Source: Mycobacterium sp. PSTR-4-N (GTDB taxonomy: Bacteria > Actinomycetota > Actinomycetes > Mycobacteriales > Mycobacteriaceae). Taken from it: a DNA stretch of 64,000 bases. The notes beneath the pieces are model-generated. The model did no database searches, was not told where the DNA came from, and saw only the letters and a list, made by a program, of their open reading frames with translations. Within the stretch, counting starts at the first letter, position 1. Each line of letters begins with the position of its first letter. The translations under genes were made by a program, and so were the position numbers. The stretch is taken from assembly GCF_022348085.1 (NCBI RefSeq), contig NZ_JAKRFN010000002.1, positions 186,001-250,000 on the forward strand. The letters run 5' to 3'. Shown piece after piece: positions 37,517-46,099 of this stretch.

Positions 37517-39699
37517 CAGAGGTTCTGCCCCATGCCGACGCGAATCTTCTCAAGACCGGCGACCACTTCCTCGGTGCGGGCGATGGCGGCGCGCTCCAGG
37601 ACGCGCGAGATGCTGGGTGAGGCTTCCTCGCCGGAGACACGTTCGATCGGCTGGTCCAGCCAGTCGAAGAGCCGGCGCTGCAGCTCGTCGGCCAGCCACC
37701 CACCATAGGAGGTGCCGCGGGCGCCCTGCTCGACGATCAGCACCGCGTTGGTCTTGCGGACGCTGGCCTCGATGGTGTCCCAGTCGATCGAGGCCCGGTC
37801 CAGCCACCGCAGGTCGATCAGTTCCGCGTCGACACCGGTCTGCTCGATCGCTTCGAGGCAGTGCCCGACCATGGAGAGATAGCTGATGACCGTGACGTCG
37901 GAACCGGCCCGGCGGATCGCGGCCGTTCCCGGTGGGATGATGTAGTCCAGGTCTCCCTCGGGTAGCTGATCGGCGGTACCGTACAGGTCGACGTGCTCGA
38001 TCACCAGTACCGGATCTTGCAGCGCCAGAGCCGCATTCATCAGACCCACATAGTCGGCTGCCGTCGATGGTGCGACGATGCGCCAACCGGGGCTGGTCGC
38101 GAAGATGCCCGCGGGATCCATCAGATGCTGCGAACCGTAGCCCGACCCCATCGCGACCTTCGTGCGCAGGACCAGCGGAACGGGGTTGTCGCCGCCGAAC
38201 ATGTGCCGCGCTTTGCCGATCTGGTTGAACACCTGATCGGCGGCCACCCACATGAAATCGGGGTACATGAACTCCACCACCGGCCGGAACCTGCCGTCGA
38301 GTGCCAGACCTGCGGCCAGGCCGGTGAAAGCATTCTCACTGATCGGCGTACCCACCAGCCGGTGCTCGCCGTACTTGGCGAGCCCCTTGGTGGCACCGTT
38401 GGTCCCGCCACCCAGTCGGTGCACGTCCTCACCGAAGATCACGATGCGCTCGTCTTCGGCCATGCGCCGATCCATCACACCGGAGACCGCCTCGATGAAC
38501 TTCGCAGGTCGCCAGGAGCCGTCGTGCCGAGTGGGCTCCAGGACATCCCACGACGAGAGTTCCGAGGCGTCACCGCGGACACCGACGTTGACGAAGCCGG
38601 GGTCGGGCCACAGCTGCGGACGGATCTGCCGCTTGCCGTCGGTCGTCGGTTCGAGGAGTTGCGACACCGCGTCGTGCATCGCGGCTTTCGACGCGTCACG
38701 AAGATCGGCCACCCCCGCCTCGTCGATCAGACCCAGCCGGATCATCTGGGCGGCCGTCTTCTCGAGCGGATCGCGGCCGCGCCAGCGCTGCTCTTCGTCC
38801 TTGTCGCGGTAGCCGAACGCGCTGCCGGGGTAAGGCCCGTTCTGGTGGAAGAACCGGTAGACCTCGGCCTCGATGACGGCCGGGCCGTCGCCGCTGCGCA
38901 TGCGGGTCGCGGCCTGTTCGGTCGCCAGGTGGACCGCGAGTGGATCCATTCCGTCGACGCGCCACCCGGGGATGCCGAAGCCCTGGCCGCGCACCGACAA
39001 CCGGGTGTCGGCGGTAATCTCGTCGACCCGGGTGGACACCGCGTAGAGGTTGTTCTCGATGAAGAAGCAGAACGGTAGCTTCCAGACGGCGGCGAGGTTC
39101 ATCGCCTCCAGCACCGAGCCGATCTGGCTCGATCCGTCCCCGAAGTAGCTGATCGTGAGATCGGTTGTCCCGCTGTGTTTCTGAGCCCAGGAATTTCCTG
39201 CGCCCATCGGCACACCGCCACCGACGATCGCATTGGTACCCAGCGCGCCGGCTTCGAACCACTGCAGGTGCATCGAACCGCCGCGACCTCGGCAGTATCC
39301 CTGAGCAAGACCGAGGATCTCGGCCAGGGTGCGCTGCAGTACCCGGCTGATCTTCGGGGTGATCGGCGCGGACGGATCGATGACTCCGCCCGAGACGTGG
39401 GTCAGCGCCTTGGCCAGAAACTGATGGTGGCCGCGGTGTGAACCGTTCACCGCGTCGGCCGACCGTAACCCGACGATGGAACCGACAGCGCCGCCTTCCT
39501 GACCGATGCTCGAATGCGCGGGCCCGTGCACCAGGCCTTCACCGGCGAGCTCCAGCACGGTCTCCTCGAAGGCGCGAATCACGTGCAGCTCAGCCAATAT
39601 TGTGCCCAGCAACGCGGGGTCGGCGGCAGCCCAGTCCTCGTCGGTCGTCGTCAATTCGATCCACGGGCAGCCGGTGTCCAGACGGGTCTCGATTGGCAC
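37516..39699 (-). CDS. Fused alpha-beta E1 component of a thiamine-dependent 2-oxoacid dehydrogenase
   Basis: 727 residues. The N-terminal ~370 form the E1-alpha domain (HRGHHQFLAKAL, GRGGSMHL, and the thiamine-diphosphate motif GDGSSQIG...ENN). The C-terminal ~330 are the E1-beta transketolase-like domain (IFGEDVHRLGG, GTPISENAFTGLAAGLAL, EFMYPDFMWVAADQVFNQ, GGWLADELQRRL). Alpha and beta are separate genes in most complexes, so this is a natural fusion. GTG start with GAGG 5-6 nt upstream. Divergent from the VOC-GntR-aldehyde dehydrogenase operon across a short region with repeated GGATCC-centred sites. Confidence 0.92.
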   Translation of the reverse strand: MPIETRLDTGCPWIELTTTDEDWAAADPALLGTILAELHVIRAFEETVLELAGEGLVHGPAHSSIGQEGGAVGSIVGLRSADAVNGSHRGHHQFLAKALTHVSGGVIDPSAPITPKISRVLQRTLAEILGLAQGYCRGRGGSMHLQWFEAGALGTNAIVGGGVPMGAGNSWAQKHSGTTDLTISYFGDGSSQIGSVLEAMNLAAVWKLPFCFFIENNLYAVSTRVDEITADTRLSVRGQGFGIPGWRVDGMDPLAVHLATEQAATRMRSGDGPAVIEAEVYRFFHQNGPYPGSAFGYRDKDEEQRWRGRDPLEKTAAQMIRLGLIDEAGVADLRDASKAAMHDAVSQLLEPTTDGKRQIRPQLWPDPGFVNVGVRGDASELSSWDVLEPTRHDGSWRPAKFIEAVSGVMDRRMAEDERIVIFGEDVHRLGGGTNGATKGLAKYGEHRLVGTPISENAFTGLAAGLALDGRFRPVVEFMYPDFMWVAADQVFNQIGKARHMFGGDNPVPLVLRTKVAMGSGYGSQHLMDPAGIFATSPGWRIVAPSTAADYVGLMNAALALQDPVLVIEHVDLYGTADQLPEGDLDYIIPPGTAAIRRAGSDVTVISYLSMVGHCLEAIEQTGVDAELIDLRWLDRASIDWDTIEASVRKTNAVLIVEQGARGTSYGGWLADELQRRLFDWLDQPIERVSGEEASPSISRVLERAAIARTEEVVAGLEKIRVGMGQNL

Positions 39700-39766
39700 A
39701 ATCCCTCATCTCATTCGGGCCGGCATCCCGGCCACGCCGATGTGACGCAGACCCCACCATAACCAC

Positions 39767-39782
39767 ATTGGATCCACTTTGG
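39767..39782. promoter_or_regulatory. Candidate regulator site 1 between E1 gene and VOC gene
   Basis: ATTGGATCCACTTTGG, containing the palindrome TGGATCCA. A close copy lies at 39831-39845, 63 bp away (six helical turns). The GntR-type protein encoded two genes downstream is the likely binder. Confidence 0.5.
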
Positions 39783-39830
39783 CCAGAAACCTTCCGAAAA
39801 TGCCGGTTAGCCCGTATCGTGATCCGCAGT

Positions 39831-39845
39831 TGGGATCCATTTTGG
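39831..39845. promoter_or_regulatory. Candidate regulator site 2 between E1 gene and VOC gene
   Basis: TGGGATCCATTTTGG, matching site 1 at 39768-39782 in 13 of 15 positions. It overlaps the ribosome-site region of the VOC gene. Confidence 0.5.
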
Positions 39846-39853
39846 AGGACTCT

Positions 39854-40378
39854 GTGGCTCTACCGGGACTGGTCGGCACCGATCACGTCGGCTTCACGGT
39901 GCCCGATCTCGAGCAGGCGCACGACTTCTTCGTGCGCGTGCTCGGGTGCACGCACGTCTACACGCTCGGGCCGTTCGCGCACGACGACGACTGGATGCAG
40001 GAGCATCTCAACGTGCATCCACGAACTGTGATGCGGGAGTTGAGGTTCTACCGGTGCGGCACCGGCGCCAACTTCGAGGTGTTCTCCTACGACCCCGCCG
40101 ACGGTCAGGCCCCGCAGCCCCGCAACAGCGACATCGGCGGTCATCACCTGGCGTTCTACGTCGACGACATGGACGCCGCCCTGGCCTATCTGCACTCGGA
40201 GGGCATCAAGATCCTGGGTGAGCCGACCGCGAGCCGCAATGCCAGCGAGGGTCAGCGCTGGGTGTACTTTCTCAGCCCGTGGGGCATGCAGTTCGAATTG
40301 GTCAGCTTTCCCGGCGGCAAGGCCTACGAAGCGACGGCCGATGTCCTGCTGTGGGATCCGAGACGACCGGCGGACTGA
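39854..40378 (+). CDS. VOC-family (extradiol dioxygenase/glyoxalase-like) protein
   Basis: About 174 residues from the GTG at 39854 (GGAGG 5 nt upstream); the frame also offers ATG 39800 and TTG 39779. It starts VALPGLVGTDHVGFTVPDLE, followed by FFVRVLGCTHVYTLGPFAHD, GHHLAFYVDDMDAALAYLHS and SPWGMQFELVSFPGGKAYE. The His and Glu positions (DHVGF, HHLAF, FELV) fit metal ligands of VOC enzymes. First gene of a four-gene operon with a GntR regulator, an aldehyde dehydrogenase and a CMD-type protein, so a catabolic isomerase, lyase or dioxygenase step is likely. Substrate unknown. Confidence 0.85.
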   Translation: MALPGLVGTDHVGFTVPDLEQAHDFFVRVLGCTHVYTLGPFAHDDDWMQEHLNVHPRTVMRELRFYRCGTGANFEVFSYDPADGQAPQPRNSDIGGHHLAFYVDDMDAALAYLHSEGIKILGEPTASRNASEGQRWVYFLSPWGMQFELVSFPGGKAYEATADVLLWDPRRPAD

Positions 40379-40382
40379 GATC

Positions 40383-41045
40383 GTGACGAGCCAGCCACCT
40401 CTGCGTGACGGGATCACCGGCGCCCGCGTCGCCGACGAACTGCGCGCGGCCATCCTGCGCGGGGTGTATCCACCGGGTACCCGACTGCGCCAGGAGGAAT
40501 TGGCGGGCCAGTACGGAGCCAGCCGTGTTCCAGTACGAGAAGCCCTGCGCACGTTGGAATCCGAGGGTCTGATCACCACGGTGGCCAACGCCGGCGCATG
40601 GATTGCCCGGCTGAGTCTCGACGAGTGCGTCGAGCTGTACCAGGTCCGGGAACGAGTCGAGCCGTTGCTGCTGCGGTACAGCCTGCCTGTGTTGACGGAT
40701 GCCCAGATCGACCGATTGGCAGAGTTGGCCGAACAGATGCGTGAAACGCGGGGGGTGGAACACTTCCTCGAACTCGATCGCGAATTCCACCTCGGCAGCT
40801 ACGCCGCCGCCGAGACGACGTTCCTCGGGCCGACAGTGGAGCGGTTGTGGAACACCACCCAGCACTACCGCCGCGCCTTCACCCGTCTGCTCGACGACGA
40901 GAGCAACCGCATAGTGCACGACGAACACCACATGCTGGTGACCGCGCTGCGCGAGCGCGACTCCGACGAGGCCGAGCGGGTGCTGCTCGGCCACATCCGG
41001 CGCACCCGTCGCCAATTGGCTCGTCATCCCGAGATCTTCGGGTGA
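40383..41045 (+). CDS. GntR-family regulator (FCD type)
   Basis: 220 residues from GTG 40383, 4 bp after the VOC stop. The N-terminal winged helix-turn-helix reads VADELRAAILRGVYPPGTRL, then EELAGQYGASRVPVREALRT and LITTVANAGAWIA. The C-terminal helical FCD domain has LYQVRERVEPLLLR, a DREFHLG metal-site block and HDEHHMLVTALRERD. FCD regulators bind an acidic metabolite, often through a metal. It most likely controls its own operon and the divergent E1-E2 genes through the paired GGATCC-centred sites at 39.77 and 39.83 kb. Confidence 0.9.
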   Translation: MTSQPPLRDGITGARVADELRAAILRGVYPPGTRLRQEELAGQYGASRVPVREALRTLESEGLITTVANAGAWIARLSLDECVELYQVRERVEPLLLRYSLPVLTDAQIDRLAELAEQMRETRGVEHFLELDREFHLGSYAAAETTFLGPTVERLWNTTQHYRRAFTRLLDDESNRIVHDEHHMLVTALRERDSDEAERVLLGHIRRTRRQLARHPEIFG

Positions 41046-41077
41046 CGCTGTACCCCCGCACAGAACAGGACCCGTGT

Positions 41078-42454
41078 ATGGCCATCGCAACCGTGAACCC
41101 CGCCACCGGCGAGACCGTCGAGACGTTCGCCCCGCACGACAGCGCCGAGGTGGAGCGCCGGATCGCGCAAGCCGTCGCCGCGTCCCAGACGTTGCGCGCC
41201 ACCGATTACGCCCAACGGGCACAGTGGATGCAGGCCTGCGCCGGCATCCTGGAGGCCGATGTGGAACGGGCTGCGACGATGATCACCCGGGAGATGGGCA
41301 AGCCGATCGCTCAGTCGCGGGCCGAAGTTCTCAAGTGCGCCAGGAACATGCGGTTCTACGCCGACAATGCCGAGGCCTTCCTCACCGGTGACTCCCTGGC
41401 GGATCCGGCGGCGGTGGGCGCGTCGGCCGCGGGCACCGTGTGGCAGCCACTGGGCGTGGTACTGGCCGTGATGCCCTGGAATTACCCACTGTGGCAGGTG
41501 ATCCGCTTCGCCGCCCCCGCACTGATGGCCGGCAACACCGGGTTGCTCAAGCATGCCTCCAACGTGCCGCAATCGGCGCTCTACCTCGACGAGCTGTTCG
41601 AGAAGGGCGGATTCCCGACGGGATCGTTCCGAACACTGCTGATCGGATCGCGGGAGGTGGCCGCGGTGCTCGAAGATCGCCGGATCACCGCGGTCACGCT
41701 GACGGGTTCCGAGCCGGCCGGCCGCGCAGTGGCCGCCACGGCCGGCCAGCAGATCAAGAAAGCGGTCCTCGAACTCGGTGGGTCGGATCCGTTCGTCGTC
41801 ATGCCCAGTGCCGACCTCGACGCCGCAGCCACGGTCGCGGTCAAGGCCCGCGTCTCCAACAACGGTCAATCCTGCATCGCAGGAAAGCGTTTCATCATCC
41901 ACGCCGACGTGTACGACACGTTCGTCGGGCTCTTCGTCGAGAAGATGAAGGCACTGACCGTCGGCGACCCGATGGACGAGGCCACCGACGTCGGCCCGCT
42001 GGCCACCGAATCAGGGCGCTCCGACGTCGCCGAGTTGGTCGACGATGCGGTCGCCAAGGGCGCCGAGGTGCTCACCGGCGGGTCTGCACCGGACGGCCCG
42101 GGCTGGTTCTACTCCCCCACTGTGTTGGCCGGGTTGACCGAGGACATGCGGATCGTCATGGAGGAGGCTTTCGGGCCCGTCGCCTCGGTCTACCGGGTGG
42201 CCGACCGGGACGAGGCGGTGCGGGTGGCCAACCAGACGACCTTCGGCCTGAGTTCGTCGGTGTGGACAACCGATGCCGCAGAACAGGATTGGTTCGTCGA
42301 CCAGTTGGATGCGGGCGCGGTGTTCGTCAACGGGATGACGGTCTCGCACCCTGAGTTGCCGTTCGGCGGGGTGAAGGACTCCGGATACGGGCGAGAGCTC
42401 GCCGCGGCGGGCATCCAGGAATTCTGCAATCTCAAGACCGTCTGGAAGGCATGA
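41078..42454 (+). CDS. NAD(P)-dependent aldehyde dehydrogenase, succinate-semialdehyde dehydrogenase type
   Basis: 458 residues from ATG 41078. ALDH motifs: VLAVMPWNYPLWQVIRFAAP (cofactor site), ELGGSDPFVV (general-base Glu), NNGQSCIAGKRF (catalytic Cys) and ELPFGGVKDSGYGREL. The start AIATVNPATGETVETF and the short length are like mycobacterial GabD1 (Rv0234c). Substrate is probably a short semialdehyde, but the context does not fix which. Lies between gntR and the CMD-type gene, whose start overlaps its stop (ATGA). Confidence 0.9.
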   Translation: MAIATVNPATGETVETFAPHDSAEVERRIAQAVAASQTLRATDYAQRAQWMQACAGILEADVERAATMITREMGKPIAQSRAEVLKCARNMRFYADNAEAFLTGDSLADPAAVGASAAGTVWQPLGVVLAVMPWNYPLWQVIRFAAPALMAGNTGLLKHASNVPQSALYLDELFEKGGFPTGSFRTLLIGSREVAAVLEDRRITAVTLTGSEPAGRAVAATAGQQIKKAVLELGGSDPFVVMPSADLDAAATVAVKARVSNNGQSCIAGKRFIIHADVYDTFVGLFVEKMKALTVGDPMDEATDVGPLATESGRSDVAELVDDAVAKGAEVLTGGSAPDGPGWFYSPTVLAGLTEDMRIVMEEAFGPVASVYRVADRDEAVRVANQTTFGLSSSVWTTDAAEQDWFVDQLDAGAVFVNGMTVSHPELPFGGVKDSGYGRELAAAGIQEFCNLKTVWKA

Positions 42455-43044
42455 CCATGGCACGGATCAGCTACGTCCGCCCCGACGACGTCACCGAGCC
42501 CGACCTCGTCGCCATCCTCGACGAGTCGCGCACCCACGGCACACCCCGTCTGGAAAGTCAGGCCATTCGTGCCCACGTACCCGCCGTGCTGCGCTCGTTC
42601 AGTGCGTCGTGGCAGCAGACGTTCCGCGACGGTGTGCTGGACCATTCGGTCAAGGAGCTGGCCCGGGTGTTCATCGCCAAGAGCCTCGAGTGCGGCTACT
42701 GCGCCGGACAGCGCTCACACCTGGGGGCCGAAGCGGGCCTGACCGAGCGCGAATTCGACGAGGTGATCGAATTTCGCGACTCGACGATCCTCGGGGACCG
42801 GGAGAAGGCGGCGTTGAAGTGGGCCGAGGCCATCGCGTGGGACCCGGGCCTTGCCGACGACGCGCTGTGGGCCGAGTTGCACCATCACTTCACCGAGCCC
42901 GAGCTCGTCGAGCTCGGCTATTTCATCGGGCTGACGATGGGCCAGCAGAAGTTCCTCAAGACGCTGGACCTGCGCCACGGCGACCTGGGCACCGAGAGCC
43001 TGGCCGGACTGGCGCCCGAGGTCGCCGAGCACCTCCGCAGCTGA
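42451..43044 (+). CDS. Carboxymuconolactone decarboxylase/AhpD-like protein
   Basis: 197 residues, all alpha-helical by appearance. The key motif SLECGYCAGQRSHLGAEAGL contains the CxxC and downstream His of AhpD-like members; FIAKSLECGYC matches the usual family position. Such proteins serve as gamma-lactone decarboxylases, peroxidase partners or alkyl-radical/peroxide detoxifiers. Start ATG 42451 (ATGA overlap with the aldehyde dehydrogenase) or ATG 42457. The last gene of the operon, followed by a strong hairpin. Confidence 0.85.
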   Translation: MTMARISYVRPDDVTEPDLVAILDESRTHGTPRLESQAIRAHVPAVLRSFSASWQQTFRDGVLDHSVKELARVFIAKSLECGYCAGQRSHLGAEAGLTEREFDEVIEFRDSTILGDREKAALKWAEAIAWDPGLADDALWAELHHHFTEPELVELGYFIGLTMGQQKFLKTLDLRHGDLGTESLAGLAPEVAEHLRS

Positions 43045-43052
43045 ACCCTCCC

Positions 43053-43111
43053 GCGACTGTGCGGTCCCATCCGCGGCTCGCCGAGCCAGGCGGATGGGAC
43101 CGCACAGTCGC
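43053..43111. terminator. Bidirectional hairpin terminator
   Basis: Perfect 22-bp arms (43053-43074 and 43090-43111); the loop contains a further GGCTC/GAGCC pairing. It lies between two convergent operons, 8 bp after the CMD stop and 6 bp before the stop of the M24 gene. Confidence 0.85.
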
Positions 43112-43117
43112 CGGGGG

Positions 43118-44383
43118 TCAGTACTGGTTCGCGACGAACAGTTCCTGGGCGGGAAACTTGGTGAGGATCACCGGGCCGTCGTCGGTGACCACGACCTCTT
43201 CCTCGATCCGGGCCGCAGACGTGCCGTCCGAGGCCGGGCAGTAGGTCTCCATCGCGAACACCATGCCCGCCTGCAACTCGACCGGATTCTCCAACGAGTT
43301 CAACCGCGAGATGATCGGCCGCTCGTGCAGACCCAGCCCCAGCCCGTGGGCGAACTGCAGACCGAACGCGGCCATCTCGTTGTCGAACCCGAAATCCTCT
43401 GCCTTGGGCAACAGCCGGGCGATCTGGTCGGAGCCCACTCCCGGCCGGATCGCCGCGATCGAGGTGTCCATCCACTCCCGCGCCTGGGCGTAGGCATCGC
43501 GTTGGCTCTGGGTGGCCGACCCGACCCCGAAGGTGCGGTAGTAGCACGTCCGATATCCGTTGTAGGAGTGGATGATGTCGAAGAACGCCTGATCCCCCGG
43601 CCTGATCAACCGATCGGTGAAATTGTGTGGATGCGGGTTGCACCGCTCACCGGAGATCGCATTGACCGCCTCGACCTGGTCCGAGCCCATCTCGTAGAGC
43701 CGCTTGTTGGCCAGCGCGACGATCTCGTTCTCCCGCACCCCGGGCTTGAGCGCCTCGACGATGTCCTGGTACACGCCGTCGACCATCGCGGCGGCCTGGT
43801 TCAGCAACATGATCTCGTCGACCGACTTGATCACCCGCGCGTCCAGCATCGACTGCTGGGCATCGACGACCGTCAGGCCCTGGCGCTGCATCTCGAACAG
43901 GAACGGCGGCTCCACGATGTCCATCCCCACCGGAGCGTCAGCCACGCCGGCTTCGACCAGGATGGCCTTGATCTCGCGCACCGCATCGGCCATCAACCCC
44001 GCATCCGGGGCGACCGCCCCACGGAAACCGAGGAACCCGGCCCGCCAGTTGTCCTGCGGCAGCCATGGCGAATACAGCTTGTGATGGCGCACCGCCGACC
44101 CGAAATCCCACAGGATCGGCTCACCGTCGCGAGTCAGCAGGCAGTACCGGATCATCTTGTCGCCCAGCGCACCCCCGATCCAGGTCTGCGTGGTGTAGCG
44201 GATGTTGTAGAAATCGAACAGCAGGAACGCGCCACACCCGCTGGCTTCCAACGCCGCCTTCGCCCGGGACATCCGGTACTCGCGCAACCGCGCGAAGTCG
44301 ACCCGCTCCTCGTAGTCCACGCCCATGTGACCGGGAGCGCCGAGAGGACGCTCGGTCGCCGGCGGGGCGACCAGCGCGGTCAC
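43118..44383 (-). CDS. M24-family (creatinase/aminopeptidase P-like) hydrolase
   Basis: 421 residues from the GTG at 44383, which overlaps the preceding stop by 4 nt. The N-terminal ~170 form a creatinase-N domain (FLLFDFYNIRYTTQTW). The C-terminal pita-bread domain has FFDIIHSYNGYRTCYYRTFG, FAHGLGLGLHERP, GMVFAMETYCPASDG and ARIEEEVVV. His and both Glu ligands are kept, but the second metal Asp is Cys (TCYYRT instead of TDITRT). This suggests a non-classical metal site or a metal-independent hydrolase such as creatinase, rather than a true peptidase. Last gene of the ABC transporter operon, so it probably acts on the imported compound. Confidence 0.87.
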   Translation of the reverse strand: MTALVAPPATERPLGAPGHMGVDYEERVDFARLREYRMSRAKAALEASGCGAFLLFDFYNIRYTTQTWIGGALGDKMIRYCLLTRDGEPILWDFGSAVRHHKLYSPWLPQDNWRAGFLGFRGAVAPDAGLMADAVREIKAILVEAGVADAPVGMDIVEPPFLFEMQRQGLTVVDAQQSMLDARVIKSVDEIMLLNQAAAMVDGVYQDIVEALKPGVRENEIVALANKRLYEMGSDQVEAVNAISGERCNPHPHNFTDRLIRPGDQAFFDIIHSYNGYRTCYYRTFGVGSATQSQRDAYAQAREWMDTSIAAIRPGVGSDQIARLLPKAEDFGFDNEMAAFGLQFAHGLGLGLHERPIISRLNSLENPVELQAGMVFAMETYCPASDGTSAARIEEEVVVTDDGPVILTKFPAQELFVANQY

Positions 44384-45321
44384 GAGTGCACCGGGGTCAG
44401 GCCGTCGTCGACGCTGACGTTCTCCGGCTTCAGCTCGATGCCCGCACCGCGGGCCACTTCGAGCAGCAGCGTCGCGAAGTCCTCGTCGACCCCGACGCCG
44501 GCCCCGGCCGCCTGCGCGACGATCTGCCGGGTGGCCGAGGCGATCGGCATCGGCGATTTCAGCGCATAGGCCGCTTCCAGACCCAGGTCGAAGTCCTTCT
44601 GCAGCAGCTCCATCGTGAACGTGGGGCTGAAGTCGAGGTTGACGAAGGCGGGTGACTTGTATTGCGTGAACGTCGATCCCATCACCGAATCGTTGAGGAA
44701 AGCCAGGAAGTCGGCTCGGCTCACACCGCCCTTCTCGACCAGCACGGTGATCTCGGCCAGGCACTGGGTGACCACACCGAGCATCAGGTTGTGGGCGATC
44801 TTGACCAGCCGCGCCACCTCGCCGTCGCCGACGTAGGTGACGCTGCGACCGAAGACGTTGAGCACGGGTTCGACCGAGTCGAACACCTCGCGCGGACCCG
44901 ATACCGCGACCGTGAGTTTTCCTGCCGCAATCACTTTCGGGTTGCCGCTGACCGGGGTGGCCAGGAAGTCCGACCCGCGGGAGTTGGCGGCCTCGCGGAT
45001 CTTGGCGCTGATGTCGGCGGACACGGTCGAGGAGTCGGCGATGACGCGTGGGGACTGCGTGCCGGTGAGCAAGCCACCGTCGCCGAGCATCACCTGCTCC
45101 AGGTCCTTCGACGACGACACCATGGCGAACACCAGATCGCGGTCGGCCAATTCGACGGGCCGCGTGACGACTTTGGCGCCCTTGTCGACCAGTGCAGCGG
45201 CCTTGGCGGCGGTGCGATTGTAGACCGTGACGTCGTATCCCGCGTCGAGCAGTCGGGTGATGAGCTGAGCGCCCATGCGGCCTGCGCCGATCCAGCCGAT
45301 CGTGGGTTGTGAGGCAGACAT
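44380..45321 (-). CDS. NAD(P)-dependent 3-hydroxyisobutyrate/beta-hydroxyacid dehydrogenase-like protein
   Basis: 313 residues. Rossmann motif TIGWIGAGRMGAQLITRLLD at the N-terminus, substrate loop DFLATPVSGNPKVIAAGKL, and the catalytic Lys block LVKIAHNLMLGVVTQCLAE, all standard for the beta-hydroxyacid dehydrogenase family. It probably oxidises a beta-hydroxy acid or reduces a semialdehyde. AAAGGA precedes the ATG. It lies 19 bp after livF and overlaps the M24 gene start, so it is cotranscribed with the transporter. Confidence 0.9.
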   Translation of the reverse strand: MSASQPTIGWIGAGRMGAQLITRLLDAGYDVTVYNRTAAKAAALVDKGAKVVTRPVELADRDLVFAMVSSSKDLEQVMLGDGGLLTGTQSPRVIADSSTVSADISAKIREAANSRGSDFLATPVSGNPKVIAAGKLTVAVSGPREVFDSVEPVLNVFGRSVTYVGDGEVARLVKIAHNLMLGVVTQCLAEITVLVEKGGVSRADFLAFLNDSVMGSTFTQYKSPAFVNLDFSPTFTMELLQKDFDLGLEAAYALKSPMPIASATRQIVAQAAGAGVGVDEDFATLLLEVARGAGIELKPENVSVDDGLTPVHS

Positions 45322-45340
45322 ATGGTTTCCTTTTCTCTTT

Positions 45341-46099
45341 TCAGGCGCTCGGTTGAGTCACGGGGGCATCGGATGCGCTGGGTGCGTGCACTGCGCCGCC
45401 GAAGTAGAGATCGGCGATCTCGGGGTTGGACAGCACGGACTGGGCGGGCCCGGTCAGCAGCACCCGGCCGCTTTCCATCACGATGCCGCTGGAGGCCATC
45501 CGCAACCCGAATCTGACGTTCTGTTCCACCATCAGCACGGCCTTGCCGGCCGCCCGCATCACCGCGACGGCTTCGTCGATGACGGTCAGTGACTTCGGGT
45601 CGAGCCCGAGCGAAGGCTCGTCCAGCAGAACCAGTTTGGGATCGAGCATCAGTGATCGGGCGAACTCGACCATGCGACGCTGGCCGCCCGAGAGATTGCC
45701 GCAGCGGATACCGGTCTTGTCGGCGACCAGCGGGAACATGCCGAGCACCTCGTCGTAGCGCTGTTTGACCAGGCGGCGTTGACGGCGGATCACGTAGGCG
45801 CCCATCAGGATGTTCTCCTTGACGGTGAGTGTCGGGAACAGCCCGTTGCTCTGCGGCACCTGGGTGACCCCTTCACCGAGCACCTGGTCCGGTGCCAGCC
45901 CGGCGATGTCTCTGCCGTCCAGCAGGATCCGGCCCGCGCTCGGGGTGAGGATGCCGCTGACCGCACGGAGAACGGTCGACTTACCCGCTCCGTTGGGGCC
46001 CACGATGCAGCCCAGCTCGCCGGCACCGACCTCCAGGTCGACACCCTGCAGGACGTTGCCGCCCCCGTATCCGGCGACCACTCCCTCGAGTCGGATCAT
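45341..46099 (-). CDS. livF: Branched-chain amino acid-type ABC transporter ATPase LivF
   Basis: 252 residues. Walker A VGPNGAGKST, LivF-type RDIAGLAPDQVLGEGVTQVP, signature GNLSGGQRRMVEFARSL and Walker B LVLLDEPSLGLD. Starts within the LivM-LivG stop (ATGA overlap). It forms the second nucleotide-binding subunit, with the LivG half of the fused protein, powering import of the substrate captured by the lipoprotein encoded at the operon start. The family also moves amides, urea and short-chain organic acids, so the Liv name does not fix the substrate. Confidence 0.93.
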   Translation of the reverse strand: MIRLEGVVAGYGGGNVLQGVDLEVGAGELGCIVGPNGAGKSTVLRAVSGILTPSAGRILLDGRDIAGLAPDQVLGEGVTQVPQSNGLFPTLTVKENILMGAYVIRRQRRLVKQRYDEVLGMFPLVADKTGIRCGNLSGGQRRMVEFARSLMLDPKLVLLDEPSLGLDPKSLTVIDEAVAVMRAAGKAVLMVEQNVRFGLRMASSGIVMESGRVLLTGPAQSVLSNPEIADLYFGGAVHAPSASDAPVTQPSA

